DNA of 64,000 bases, taken from contig AP027304.1 in assembly GCA_036322835.1 (NCBI GenBank), positions 2,976,001 through 3,040,000 on the forward strand. The letters run 5' to 3'. This DNA is from Tenuifilaceae bacterium CYCD. GTDB taxonomy: Bacteria; Bacteroidota; Bacteroidia; Bacteroidales; Tenuifilaceae. The notes beneath the pieces were generated by a model. That model was not told where the DNA came from and did no database searches. It was given only the letters and a program-made list of their open reading frames with translations. The number at the start of each line of letters is the position of its first letter. Position 1 is the stretch's first letter. Made by a program: the position numbers and the translations under genes. Of this stretch, positions 25,903 through 34,566 are shown piece after piece.

Positions 25903-27818
25903 CTATCCAATTTGTTTTTGTATAGGTAACTCGATGAATGGTAGTAGCTAACTGCCTCATTGAGTAAATTAGCATCCTCACCAATCTCTTTCATCTCTCC
26001 AGTAATACGGTCGAATTGATAGTAGCGAACTTGTTGAAGAGGACTCATGATAACAATTTTATCTCCCTTTATGTAACCTAATTTTTGGTAGTTTGCAATA
26101 AAGGTTCTTTCTTCTTCAGGGGTCATCTTTAAAATATCCTTACCAAAGAATTTGCTATTGTAGTTCCAGTTCATTATTCCTAAAAGTGTTGGCCCTACAT
26201 CTATTTGGCTGGACTGTTTGTCGATACGCTGAGGGGTAATTATATTTGGATTGTAAATGATAAGTGGAATTTGATATTCAAGCACAGGAAGCTCTGTTTG
26301 ACCTGCACTGCCTGCGCAATGGTCGGCAACTATCACAATTAGGGTATTTTTGAACCAAGGTTTCTTTTCAGCTTTTTGAATAAAATCGCCAATAGCGTAA
26401 TCGGTATATTTTACAGCACCAACACGATTTGAGGGAGATGGAATATCAATACGTCCGTTAGGGTATGTGAAAGGTCTATGGTTTGATGTTGTCATTACCA
26501 CATTTAGGAAAGGCTTTCCTTCGGCAAACGATTTGTCAGCTTCCTTAAGAGTTTTGCTAAACAAATCCTCATCGCAAACACCCCACGCATTTTCAAAGTT
26601 TATTTCATCTTTTTGGAAATACTTTTTGTCGATAATTTGATATCCATTGGTTTCAAAAAAGAAATTCATATTGTCGAAATAACCATTTCCACCATATATA
26701 TACTTTAATTCATAACCACGAACCTTGAAAAGTTGACCAAGCGTGAACATATTATCGCTATTTGGACGTTTAATGATACTTTGTCCTGGTTTCGGAGGTT
26801 GTGATATGGCAACAGCCTCAAGCCCCCAAATTGTTCGAGTTCCAGTAGCGTAAAGGTTGGTGAAAAGCATTGCATTGCGGACTAATGAGTCCATTCTTGG
26901 TGTTACATTAGGACCTCTTTTGCTTCCTTGAAATTCAAAGAATTCAGCACTTAAACTTTCAACAGTAACAAGAATTACATTGTAACGTTTTTCTTCGCCT
27001 GGGCTAGTAATCTTTCGGGTTATATTGTTTATGTCATCACTAACAAACTCGCTATTTTCAGTTTTAATTAGGGTGCGTAGTTGCGTCAAACTTTCTTCGG
27101 CAGGTTTAGTTATATAAAAGGTATTATAATCGAGTTCGTTATTTATGAAGGCAGCAAAAATTGAGTAAACACCATTTTTTGATAATTCTCCGTTGTAGCG
27201 ATTATCGGTTTTTTCAGCCCAAGAATAATCAACAATAATAAATGAAAGCACTGGTAACATTAGAAGTATTAAACCAGTAACTAATCTTTGCTTAAGCTTT
27301 TCGGTACCACTCAAAACAGTATCAATGATTTTTTTCCTGTTAAGGAAGTACATTATGACCAAGTCGATTACAAAAATTGAACTTAGAAGAAGGGGTAGAG
27401 GGTACGATTCGCGTATATTACCTACAACCTCTGTGGTATAAATTAGGTAATCAACCGCTATGAAATTGTAACGAACACCAAATTCTTCCCAGAAGAAATA
27501 TTCCGAGATACTATTGAAAAGGAAGATGTAAATTGTAATAAATATAAGAATATTGGCAATCCACTTGTTTTTTGATGAGTTGAAGAATCGGGTGGAAATA
27601 AACATTGAGGTTAGGACGTAGAAAATCATAAAGTAGGTAAAAGCAATGGTATCGTAGAAGAGACCTACTCCATATATTCTTAGCAAATCAAGTATTCCTA
27701 AATCTACTTGGCTAAACGACATACCTAGTAAAACTGTACGTGTTGTGAATGATATTATTCCAAAAATAATATATAACAATAGTACACTTCCGTATCGGTT
27801 GGCTAGGACTTTCCTCAT
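25881..27818 (-). CDS. LtaS-like phosphoglycerol transferase / sulfatase-fold membrane enzyme
   Basis: The 645-residue protein has five hydrophobic segments in the first 220 residues and then an alkaline-phosphatase-superfamily domain. Visible motifs are YNVILVTVESLSAEFF (metal Glu), LYATGTRTIWGLEA (nucleophile Thr region), MTTSNHRPFTYP and IVIVADHCAGSAG (metal Asp-His). This is the architecture of lipoteichoic acid synthase and of phosphoglycerol or phosphoethanolamine transferases. Since the organism looks Gram-negative, the acceptor is more likely a periplasmic or outer-membrane glycan or lipid than lipoteichoic acid. It is coupled to a PAP2 gene and divergent from a lipid kinase gene. Confidence 0.85.
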   Translation of the reverse strand: MRKVLANRYGSVLLLYIIFGIISFTTRTVLLGMSFSQVDLGILDLLRIYGVGLFYDTIAFTYFMIFYVLTSMFISTRFFNSSKNKWIANILIFITIYIFLFNSISEYFFWEEFGVRYNFIAVDYLIYTTEVVGNIRESYPLPLLLSSIFVIDLVIMYFLNRKKIIDTVLSGTEKLKQRLVTGLILLMLPVLSFIIVDYSWAEKTDNRYNGELSKNGVYSIFAAFINNELDYNTFYITKPAEESLTQLRTLIKTENSEFVSDDINNITRKITSPGEEKRYNVILVTVESLSAEFFEFQGSKRGPNVTPRMDSLVRNAMLFTNLYATGTRTIWGLEAVAISQPPKPGQSIIKRPNSDNMFTLGQLFKVRGYELKYIYGGNGYFDNMNFFFETNGYQIIDKKYFQKDEINFENAWGVCDEDLFSKTLKEADKSFAEGKPFLNVVMTTSNHRPFTYPNGRIDIPSPSNRVGAVKYTDYAIGDFIQKAEKKPWFKNTLIVIVADHCAGSAGQTELPVLEYQIPLIIYNPNIITPQRIDKQSSQIDVGPTLLGIMNWNYNSKFFGKDILKMTPEEERTFIANYQKLGYIKGDKIVIMSPLQQVRYYQFDRITGEMKEIGEDANLLNEAVSYYHSSSYLYKNKLDRWDEELN

Positions 27819-27916
27819 GTTACTTTAAGTTTGGGTTTGTTATGCTAAATTTTTCTATTCCAGTAAAAAACAGATCAATAACGAGCGGCAAATATAAATA
27901 AATTTCACAAGTTTTT

Positions 27917-27945
27917 TTGAATTTTCACTTCGTACACTACCTTTG
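27917..27945 (+). promoter_or_regulatory. Promoter of the lipid kinase gene
   Basis: TTG (27917-27919), an 18-bp spacer and TACCTTTG (27938-27945) match the Bacteroidota -33/-7 pattern. The ATG of the kinase gene follows 30 bp later. The same 157-bp gap must also hold the divergent LtaS-like gene promoter. Confidence 0.65.
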
Positions 27946-27975
27946 AGCCACACAATTAAGTCTAAACATTTCATT

Positions 27976-28872
27976 ATGTCTGAAATTGATCAAAAAGAGA
28001 GAATATTATTTATTATTAATCCAATATCTGGAACAAAGAAGAAGGAAAACCTTCCTGAAAAAATTATAAAACTAGTAGATAGTTCTCGCTATAAAGCCGA
28101 AGTATACTTTACGAAACATAAGGGTGATGCTACCAACGTGGTTAAGCAAAAGTTGGAGGAAGGCTATAGGCGTTTTGTCGCCGTTGGTGGCGATGGAACT
28201 GTAAATGAGATAGCAAAGGCTTTGGTTGATACCGAAGGTATTTTGGGTATTATCCCCATTGGTTCTGGAAATGGACTTGCTCGGCACCTCAAGATTCCTT
28301 TAAATTTAGAAAAGTCTATGGAGTTAATAAACTCTGGAAAGGTTGATGCTATTGATTATGGCCGTATTAACGATTTGCCATTTTTTTGCACCTGCGGAGT
28401 AGGGTTTGATGCACACATTGGGTTTAAATTTGCCGAAGCAACAAGTAGAGGTTTTATGACCTACGTTAAAACCACATTAAAAGAATATTTTAATTATAAG
28501 CCCAAAAAGTATAGGTTGAAGATTAATGGTGAACAAAAGTTAAAAACAAGGGCATTTTTAATTACTGTGGCAAATGCTTCGCAGTATGGCAACAATGCAT
28601 ACATTTCTCCTAATTCTGATATTCAGGACGGACAGTTCGAAATATGTATTCTCTCTCCATTTAAAACATATCGAAGCGTAGGCCTTGGAATTCGTTTGTT
28701 TGCTAAAACAATGGACAGAAGTCCTAAAATGACTACTATACAGGCTGAAACAATTACTCTTAAACGCAAGAAAGAAGGTGTTGTCCATTTTGATGGGGAG
28801 CCTTGTGTAATGGGGAAAAAACTAAAAATTCACATTGTGCCCAAGGGCTTAAAGGTGATGATTGCCGATTAG
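27976..28872 (+). CDS. Diacylglycerol kinase / YegS-like lipid kinase
   Basis: The 298-residue protein starts at the ATG at 27976; the open frame extends upstream to a TTG that lies in the promoter -7 box. Motifs are INPISGTKKKENLPEK, GGDGTVNEIAKAL (nucleotide binding), IPIGSGNGLARHL and CTCGVGFDAHI, with HFDGEP near the end. The family (DagK/YegS/LCB5) phosphorylates diacylglycerol or sphingoid bases. Divergent placement from the LtaS-like gene suggests it recycles the diacylglycerol released when LtaS uses phosphatidylglycerol. Sphingolipid-making Bacteroidota could alternatively use it on a sphingoid substrate. Confidence 0.85.
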   Translation: MSEIDQKERILFIINPISGTKKKENLPEKIIKLVDSSRYKAEVYFTKHKGDATNVVKQKLEEGYRRFVAVGGDGTVNEIAKALVDTEGILGIIPIGSGNGLARHLKIPLNLEKSMELINSGKVDAIDYGRINDLPFFCTCGVGFDAHIGFKFAEATSRGFMTYVKTTLKEYFNYKPKKYRLKINGEQKLKTRAFLITVANASQYGNNAYISPNSDIQDGQFEICILSPFKTYRSVGLGIRLFAKTMDRSPKMTTIQAETITLKRKKEGVVHFDGEPCVMGKKLKIHIVPKGLKVMIAD

Positions 28873-28902
28873 TCTGATAAAAGAGTCGTTAAGCATAAAA
28901 AG

Positions 28903-29514
28903 ATGAAAATAATTTGCATTGGACGTAATTACAGAGAGCATGCCAAGGAGATGAACTCAGAGATTCCTGAGCATCCTGTTTTCTTTATTAAACCCGATAC
29001 CTGCTTACTCCGGAATAATCAACCTTTTTATTACCCTGAATTTACAAAGGATTTACAATACGAGGTGGAAGTTGTTATTCGAATTAACCGTTTAGGAAGG
29101 TGTATTAATAAACGTTTTGCCCATAGGTATTACGATGCAGTTAGTCTAGGAATAGATTTTACTGCGCGCGATTTGCAGCGGGATTGTAAACAAAAGGGAT
29201 TGCCTTGGGAGATTGCTAAAGCATTCGATTATTCTGCGCCAATTGGTGATTTTATTTCCAAAGAGGATTTTGCGGATATAGGTAATATCGATTTTCGTTT
29301 GGAAAAAAACGATGTGGTAGTTCAGCAGGGTAATACTCGTGATATGATTTTTGGTTACGACGAACTTATCGATTATATTTCCAAGTACGTTACTTTCCGT
29401 ATAGGCGATTTGATGTATACGGGCACACCGGCGGGCGTTGGTCCTGTTCAGATAGGTGATAGGTTAAAAGGCTTCCTAAATGATAGGTTGATGTTCGACT
29501 TTATTGTGCGGTAA
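28903..29514 (+). CDS. Fumarylacetoacetate hydrolase family protein
   Basis: The 203-residue protein shows the FAH core: IICIGRNYREHAKEM, FFIKPDTCL, LQYEVEVVIRI (metal-binding glutamates), SLGIDFTARDLQ and DLMYTGTPAGVGPVQIGD. Small single-domain members act as acylpyruvases or oxaloacetate decarboxylases; substrate cannot be read from sequence. It follows the lipid kinase gene by 30 bp on the same strand and may be co-transcribed. It converges on the BaiN-like gene. Confidence 0.88.
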   Translation: MKIICIGRNYREHAKEMNSEIPEHPVFFIKPDTCLLRNNQPFYYPEFTKDLQYEVEVVIRINRLGRCINKRFAHRYYDAVSLGIDFTARDLQRDCKQKGLPWEIAKAFDYSAPIGDFISKEDFADIGNIDFRLEKNDVVVQQGNTRDMIFGYDELIDYISKYVTFRIGDLMYTGTPAGVGPVQIGDRLKGFLNDRLMFDFIVR

Positions 29515-29526
29515 TTGCCAGTAATG

Positions 29527-30810
29527 CTATTTGTCACCCTGAACTTGTTTCAGGGTTTTTGCTTTTTCAGCGGCCGCTTGTCCTGCTAACCAGCCTGTAG
29601 AGAATGCAATTTGTAGGTTGTATCCTCCGGTATTCCCTGATATATCAATAATCTCGCCAGCAAAGTAAAGACCATTAACTAGTTTTGATGCCATTGTTTT
29701 GCTCTCAATCTCATTTAGACTGATGCCGCCAGCGGTTACGATGGCTTCATTCCAATCTCTATGTCCTTTCATGGCTAGGTTAAAACCTTTTAGCATTTTT
29801 ATCAGGGCATGCTTTTCCTCTGTTGATAGTTCGTTAGCGCTTCTAAGTGAACTGAGTTTGAGATGCCTTAGAAAAACCGACACCAGTTGTGAGGGGAGTA
29901 GGTCGCGTAAGAGCATATTGATAGTGTAACTTTTGCCTTTTGCTGCATCTCTTTCAATTCTACCAAGTAACTTTTCGTTATCTAGTGCTGGTTTAAGATC
30001 AATGCTCAGGTTCACCTTGTTTCCCGATTTAAATGCATCTATTGCTTTCAAACTTAAGCGCAGAATACAAGGCCCGTCGACTCCGTACTCAGTGAATTCT
30101 ACTTCTCCAAATTCTTCCGCAGCTTTATGTCCGTCAATGTATAACGATGCGTTAACATTCCGTAAGTTTAATCCATTCAGTTGCGGGAACGATGGTTGAG
30201 TTTCAATTCCTGTAAGCGATGGTCTAAGTTCTGTAACCGAATGTCCCATTTGCTCTGCAAATCTATATCCATCGCCGGTGGAACCTGTGGCTGGATAGGA
30301 TTTTCCTCCTGTGGCTATAATTATAGCAGATGACAAAATCTCCGATAGATCTTCTAACCGAACACCTTTAACAGTTCCATTATCAACAATGATCTCGGCA
30401 ACAGGGCTGTGATTTATTATTTCAACACCTTGTTTTTTTGCCCATTTAACAAGGGCATCTGCAACATCCCAGGCTTTCCCCGAAGCGGGAAAAACCCGTT
30501 GTCCTCTCTCTGTAACAGTTTTAACACCCATTCCTTCGAGTATTTCAACAATATGTTTATTGAAGAACACACCAAAAGCCTTGTTTAAAAATCGAGGATT
30601 TGGCGTGATCTCCTGAATGAACTCGTTAAAAGGGCGCATGTTGGTTATATTACAACGGCCTTTGCCCGTTATTCGTAGTTTACGGGCAGGTTTTTCCATT
30701 TTTTCAAGGATAACAACCTTTGCGCCAAGCATAGATGCTCTGCCTGCAGCCATAATTCCTGCTGGGCCAGCTCCAATAACAATTATGTCGTACGATTTGT
30801 TTGAATGCAT
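29527..30810 (-). CDS. BaiN/YhiN-type flavoprotein (HI0933 family)
   Basis: The 427-residue protein has the dinucleotide-binding start IIVIGAGPAGIMAAGRASM, then RKLRITGKGRCNITN and a C-terminal ISGNTGGYNLQIAFSTGW, all typical of the HI0933 FAD-binding family. The reaction for most members is unclear. I start it at the ATG at 30810, which overlaps the stop of the HD gene as TGATG, rather than at the TTG one codon earlier. The last residues, TLKQVQGDK, are encoded by an intergenic repeat, so the natural C-terminus is extended or shifted here. Confidence 0.88.
   Translation of the reverse strand: MHSNKSYDIIVIGAGPAGIMAAGRASMLGAKVVILEKMEKPARKLRITGKGRCNITNMRPFNEFIQEITPNPRFLNKAFGVFFNKHIVEILEGMGVKTVTERGQRVFPASGKAWDVADALVKWAKKQGVEIINHSPVAEIIVDNGTVKGVRLEDLSEILSSAIIIATGGKSYPATGSTGDGYRFAEQMGHSVTELRPSLTGIETQPSFPQLNGLNLRNVNASLYIDGHKAAEEFGEVEFTEYGVDGPCILRLSLKAIDAFKSGNKVNLSIDLKPALDNEKLLGRIERDAAKGKSYTINMLLRDLLPSQLVSVFLRHLKLSSLRSANELSTEEKHALIKMLKGFNLAMKGHRDWNEAIVTAGGISLNEIESKTMASKLVNGLYFAGEIIDISGNTGGYNLQIAFSTGWLAGQAAAEKAKTLKQVQGDK
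29529..29562. repeat. Interspersed repeat encoding the BaiN C-terminus
   Basis: TTTGTCACCCTGAACTTGTT followed by TCAGGGTTTTTGC is an imperfect palindrome (CCCTGAA and TTCAGGG arms). On the minus strand it is read in frame as LKQVQGDK at the end of the flavoprotein. Confidence 0.6.
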
Positions 30811-31670
30811 CAATCAATAAGAATTGTGGTAGTGACATTGAGTTCGTTCCGAAGAGCATTAAAAAACCAAGCAGGGTAACTAGCCGTTGCATACTTTAAT
30901 GCATACTCTAATGTTTGATTAATACTATGATTCTTTTCAACAAGTTGCTCCTTTAGAATTTTAAAAACAGCAAATTGACTATCGGGATTATCGATTTCCT
31001 GTGCAACTTGATAATCGAGTTCTGTGAAGAAGTTTATGGCTTCGAGGTAGCGAACCCGCTGCTTGTCGGTAAATTTATGAAGCGATGAGTACACATTTGT
31101 AAAACTCGTAAATCTATTTCGGAGATTCTGTATGATCTTCTTAGAAAGTTCTTTATCGGGAACGCCTCTTTTTAGGTAAATTTCGATATATCTAAAAATA
31201 CCAATAACTCCTAGTGCATCAAGATCATCGGCAGTAGATACAAGCCTATCCAAGCATGCCATATCTTGTAGAGAGGTCACCGTTGCGGATTTAGTTGACT
31301 TGTCGTCGTGAAACTCTATGGCTTGAACAATGGCATAGAGACCTTTTATCTGATATTCTGGGTGATTCAAGTAGTAATCTCTACAAATTTGTCCGCCATG
31401 CTTACCATGAACTTCGCCAATATCTATTGTTAAACCAGAATCGTGAAAGAAACAGGCAATTAAGGCGTTTTCAATAAGTTCTTTGCTAATAGTTGCGTCT
31501 AATTTGTGAAGCTCAATGATTAGCCCTCTGCAATGCAACCAAACCCTTAAGTGATGCTGAGCATCATGCGAGGGTAGATTTGTATTACCGAATATTTTTA
31601 CCAGATGATTGTACAGTTTGATAAGATGTACATGCTCAACCCGATGAATCTGTTCTAAGAGTTGCTCCAT
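30810..31670 (-). CDS. HD-domain phosphohydrolase-like protein
   Basis: The 286-residue protein has an HD-domain pattern: HDAQHHLRVWLH near the N-terminus, then NALIACFFHDSGLT and AIVQAIEFHDD. HD proteins are metal-dependent phosphohydrolases acting on nucleotides or signalling molecules; this one has no partner domain. I start at the ATG at 31670. A TTG seven codons upstream is part of a TAAATTTG promoter box. The stop overlaps the next gene's ATG as TGATG, so the flavoprotein gene is probably translationally coupled. Confidence 0.75.
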   Translation of the reverse strand: MEQLLEQIHRVEHVHLIKLYNHLVKIFGNTNLPSHDAQHHLRVWLHCRGLIIELHKLDATISKELIENALIACFFHDSGLTIDIGEVHGKHGGQICRDYYLNHPEYQIKGLYAIVQAIEFHDDKSTKSATVTSLQDMACLDRLVSTADDLDALGVIGIFRYIEIYLKRGVPDKELSKKIIQNLRNRFTSFTNVYSSLHKFTDKQRVRYLEAINFFTELDYQVAQEIDNPDSQFAVFKILKEQLVEKNHSINQTLEYALKYATASYPAWFFNALRNELNVTTTILID

Positions 31671-31688
31671 TGCTGTTGCTTTAGGATA

Positions 31689-31696
31689 CAAATTTA
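31689..31696 (-). promoter_or_regulatory. Candidate -7 box for the HD gene
   Basis: On the minus strand this reads TAAATTTG, a match to TAnnTTTG, 19-26 bp ahead of the ATG. No TTG is visible at the expected -33 position. Confidence 0.4.
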
Positions 31697-31810
31697 ATTA
31701 CTTCTATGATTAAATTAATCATTTCAGTTATTATATAGTATTTGGTTTCTGGAATGATGATTATACATCATATTTGGGATATTTCCATTGAAAATGATAA
31801 AATGAAAAAA

Positions 31811-31834
31811 GCAGAACTTTTAATTTAGTTCTGC
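31811..31834 (-). terminator. Terminator of the 86-residue protein gene
   Basis: GCAGAACT (31811-31818) and AGTTCTGC (31827-31834) form an 8-bp stem; read on the minus strand it is followed by TTTTTTC. It lies 26 bp downstream of the gene's stop. Confidence 0.75.
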
Positions 31835-31859
31835 CTTTATAGTGAGGTGAGTTTTGTGT

Positions 31860-32120
31860 TTACACAAGTTCCTTTGATTTTGCAATAATTTCGTAAGCTA
31901 AATCAAGTATTGTTGTATCGTCAAGTGTAACTATTCCGCCATCGGGGCCTTGTTCCACATGCATTCCTACTGCGCCACCAACATCATAGTGTGTACCACC
32001 AAAATAATTGCGGACTGTTTCAACGTTTACGTTTAACTTGTCCGCAATAATCTGCATGCTGCCTGCAGGAAGGTTATCTTTAACCCTCCTGAGTTCATTG
32101 AATGTGATTAGTTTCGTCAT
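31860..32120 (-). CDS. Small conserved protein with HTH-like N-terminus
   Basis: The 86-residue protein reads MTKLITFNELRRVKDNLPAG, then MQIIADKLNVNVETVRNYFG, which looks like a helix-turn-helix or winged-helix recognition segment, and a glycine-rich middle followed by an acidic C-terminal helix (ILDLAYEIIAKSKELV). It may be a small DNA-binding protein of a kind common in Bacteroidota. It has its own terminator. The function is inference only. Confidence 0.6.
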   Translation of the reverse strand: MTKLITFNELRRVKDNLPAGSMQIIADKLNVNVETVRNYFGGTHYDVGGAVGMHVEQGPDGGIVTLDDTTILDLAYEIIAKSKELV

Positions 32121-32451
32121 ATTTAAATGGTTTAGAAATACAGTTTAATTTCCTAAATGTAAAAAAAATAATCGAAGATTAAAAGATAATTAATATACTT
32201 TTTGCATTGTTTTTATTAATATCCCTTACATTATAGTTAAACGATATTTTATGTTTTTTGTTGGATGAAATTTCTAGTATTTTAGGTCTGTGTAGAATAT
32301 TTTTTTATTGCCATTTGTTCTTGAACAAGCTAACTGTAAGTCCAGTGTTTGTTATAGTATTTCTACAGGTATAGTTTTTCGGATTTGTCATCCATCCCCA
32401 TTTGTCACTTGGTCTGATTCTAACTATATTTGAGCATTAAATTCGCTTTTG
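32121..32451. other. 331-bp divergent intergenic region
   Basis: AT-rich spacer between the divergent 86-residue protein gene and the HAD gene. It holds the HAD promoter at its right end. I see no gene or further clear element. Confidence 0.6.
32402..32432 (+). promoter_or_regulatory. Candidate promoter of the HAD gene
   Basis: TTG (32402-32404), a 20-bp spacer and TATATTTG (32425-32432) match the phylum consensus. The ATG lies 19 bp further on. Confidence 0.5.
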
Positions 32452-33273
32452 ATGGTACGAATGGTGGTTACCGATCTTGATGGTACTCTTTTAAGTAGTA
32501 ATTCTGATTATAGTGCAAAGAATTTATCAATCCTTCATGATTTAGGTACAAGGGGGGTAATTCGGGTTATTGCAACTGGTCGGTCGCCGTATTCTGCTGA
32601 TAAGGTTATACCTAACAATTTCCCTATCGATTATTTGATTTTTTCATCGGGCGCAGGAATGATTCGTTGGAGCGATAAATCTATTGTTTACGCTAATGAA
32701 CTCAATGCTGCAAAAGTTCAGGAAATAATTGACGTTTTAGTTAATCAAAATGTAGATTTTATGGTTCATGAGCCAATTCCTCAGAACCATATTTTCCATT
32801 ATTACTTTTCGGGGAGCTCCAATCCCGATTTTGATAGGCGCTTGTCTGTATATAAGGATTTTAGTAGCCCATTAATTCTTGGCGTTCCTTATCCCGATAG
32901 TGCAACCCAAATAATTGCGGTTTTACCGCCAAAGCAAGAGCTGTTTTACTCATTGGAGGGCAAACTTAGTGGAGTGATGATTATTAGAGCAACGTCACCG
33001 CTGGATGGTGAATCTATATGGATGGAGGTTTTTCCGGAAGGGATATCCAAGGGGCATAGCGTTGATTGGCTTTGTAAATTTCTAGGAAATATTCAGCCGA
33101 ATGAAATTCTTGCTATAGGAAACGACTATAACGACCTTGATTTATTGAACTATTCCACCAATAGTTATTTGGTAGCAAATGCCCCTGATGAACTCAAATC
33201 AAAATTCAATGTTGTCGCATCGAATGATGAGTCAGGGTTTGCTGAGGCCGTGGAAAAGGGAATTAGTCAATAA
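32452..33273 (+). CDS. Cof-type HAD hydrolase
   Basis: The 273-residue protein has the HAD motifs VVTDLDGTLLSS (nucleophile Asp), VIATGRSPYSA, and GNDYNDLDLL near the C-terminus, with a Cof/type IIB cap in the middle and the lysine at EGISKGHSVDWL. Members dephosphorylate sugar phosphates, nucleotides or cofactor intermediates. It starts at the ATG at 32452; another ATG lies three codons later. It is followed by a low-complexity repeat and the convergent mltG. Confidence 0.88.
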   Translation: MVRMVVTDLDGTLLSSNSDYSAKNLSILHDLGTRGVIRVIATGRSPYSADKVIPNNFPIDYLIFSSGAGMIRWSDKSIVYANELNAAKVQEIIDVLVNQNVDFMVHEPIPQNHIFHYYFSGSSNPDFDRRLSVYKDFSSPLILGVPYPDSATQIIAVLPPKQELFYSLEGKLSGVMIIRATSPLDGESIWMEVFPEGISKGHSVDWLCKFLGNIQPNEILAIGNDYNDLDLLNYSTNSYLVANAPDELKSKFNVVASNDESGFAEAVEKGISQ

Positions 33274-33310
33274 GACAATTTGAAGATTTGAAAATGTGAG
33301 AATTTAAAAA
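33268..33310. repeat. AATTTGAAGATTTGAAAA microrepeat
   Basis: The stretch just after the HAD stop reads AATAAGACAATTTGAAGATT then TGAAAATGTGAGAATTT. It is a relative of the low-complexity block at 10440-10550. Confidence 0.45.
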
Positions 33311-33339
33311 GACTATACTCACCTTCAATTAAACAGATA

Positions 33340-34389
33340 TTACCTATATATCCTCTCCTTATTCAATGCCCGGCGATATGCCTCGGCGTTACGGTTATGT
33401 TCGGTAAGTGTTTTTGCAAAATCGTGGTAGCCCGAGAAATCGGCTTTGGCGCAGAAATATAGGTAACTGTGCTTTTCGGCATTTAGCACTGCATCTATTG
33501 AATTAATCGACGGGCAACGGATTGGCCCTGGCGGTAAACCCCGGAATTTATATGTGTTGTACGGCGAATCAACTTCAAGATGCTTGGTAAGAATACGGCG
33601 TAGCGCAAAATCGCCTACAGCGAACTTAACGGTTGGGTCGGCTTGTAACGGAATTTCTTTGTTTAAGCGGTTGATGTAAACTCCAGCAACACTAGGCTTT
33701 TCGGTGTTAAAGCGAGTTTCCTCCTCCACTATCGATGCCAGTGTTGATATTTGCACTTTGGTTAATCCCAACTTAAAGGCTTTGGCCTCGCGTTCATCGT
33801 TCCAGAACTTCTCGTACTCCTTCTGCATTCTATCCAGAAACCCTTTAGCGCTGGTATTCCAGTAAAACTCGTAGGTGTTGGGTATGCACATCGCAATAAT
33901 GGTTGCTCTGTCGAATCCATAACCGGTGGTAACTTGGTCGGAGGTGAGTAATGCCAGGATTGATAGTGAATCGGCCTCAATTTGCTGGGCTATTCTACCC
34001 GCAAGTTGCTGTGGTGTCCTTATGTTATTAAAGGTAAGCTTTAAGGGTTTTTGTAAACCCATTTTAAGTATCGACACCAACTTTCGGTTTCCGGTGTTGG
34101 GCTTAATTAAGTAGCGTCCTGCCTTGATATTGTTTTTGTAACCAAGCCTGCCGGCTACTGTTGTAAACGTTTTTTGATTTTTTAAAATACTATGCTTACT
34201 AAGCGTATCCAGCACATTCTCGAACGATGAGCCAGTAGGAATGTATATAACAACCTCCTTTGTGTTTTGTGTGTTGGGAGCATAGTTCAATCGGTAATAG
34301 CTAAATGCAAATACAGACCCAATAAGTCCTACAATAACAAGTGGTATTAGGATTATCAGAAGCGTTTTTCTATTTATCGATTTTAGCAT
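33340..34389 (-). CDS. mltG: Endolytic murein transglycosylase MltG (YceG family)
   Basis: The 349-residue protein has one N-terminal membrane helix (about 9-30, LLIILIPLVIVGLIGSVFAF), a LysM-like segment and the YceG domain. The catalytic glutamate lies in LASIVEEETRF, and QADPTVKFAVG, YNTYKFRGLPPGPIRCPS and a terminal LYFCAKADFSGYHDFA are family signatures. MltG cuts nascent peptidoglycan strands at the membrane and terminates glycan elongation. It appears monocistronic. Confidence 0.93.
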   Translation of the reverse strand: MLKSINRKTLLIILIPLVIVGLIGSVFAFSYYRLNYAPNTQNTKEVVIYIPTGSSFENVLDTLSKHSILKNQKTFTTVAGRLGYKNNIKAGRYLIKPNTGNRKLVSILKMGLQKPLKLTFNNIRTPQQLAGRIAQQIEADSLSILALLTSDQVTTGYGFDRATIIAMCIPNTYEFYWNTSAKGFLDRMQKEYEKFWNDEREAKAFKLGLTKVQISTLASIVEEETRFNTEKPSVAGVYINRLNKEIPLQADPTVKFAVGDFALRRILTKHLEVDSPYNTYKFRGLPPGPIRCPSINSIDAVLNAEKHSYLYFCAKADFSGYHDFAKTLTEHNRNAEAYRRALNKERIYR

Positions 34390-34390
34390 A

Positions 34391-34430
34391 GAGCGTTAAG
34401 CGTTAGACGTTAAAAGTTAAATGAAAGAGT
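34391..34430. repeat. GCGTTA simple repeats upstream of mltG
   Basis: AGCGTTAAGCGTTAGACGTT then AAAAGTTAAA is a degenerate short tandem repeat. A matching TTCACGC array lies at 34540-34560. The intervening DNA holds the aminotransferase terminator. Confidence 0.45.
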
Positions 34431-34471
34431 TTGCACTTTATTCTTAGCATTAACCTATTATCAAATTTAAT

Positions 34472-34507
34472 AAAAGAACCGTTAACTTGATGTTTAACGG
34501 TTCTTTT
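34472..34507 (-). terminator. Terminator of the aminotransferase gene
   Basis: AAAAGAACCGTTAA (34472-34485) and TTAACGGTTCTTTT (34494-34507) form a perfect 14-bp stem with an 8-base loop. The A and T tracts could make it work in both directions; the only gene ending here is the minus-strand aminotransferase. Confidence 0.8.
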
Positions 34508-34566
34508 CTGTACAATAATTAACCTATTTTATATTTCGCTTCACGCTTCACGTTTCACAAAAAATA

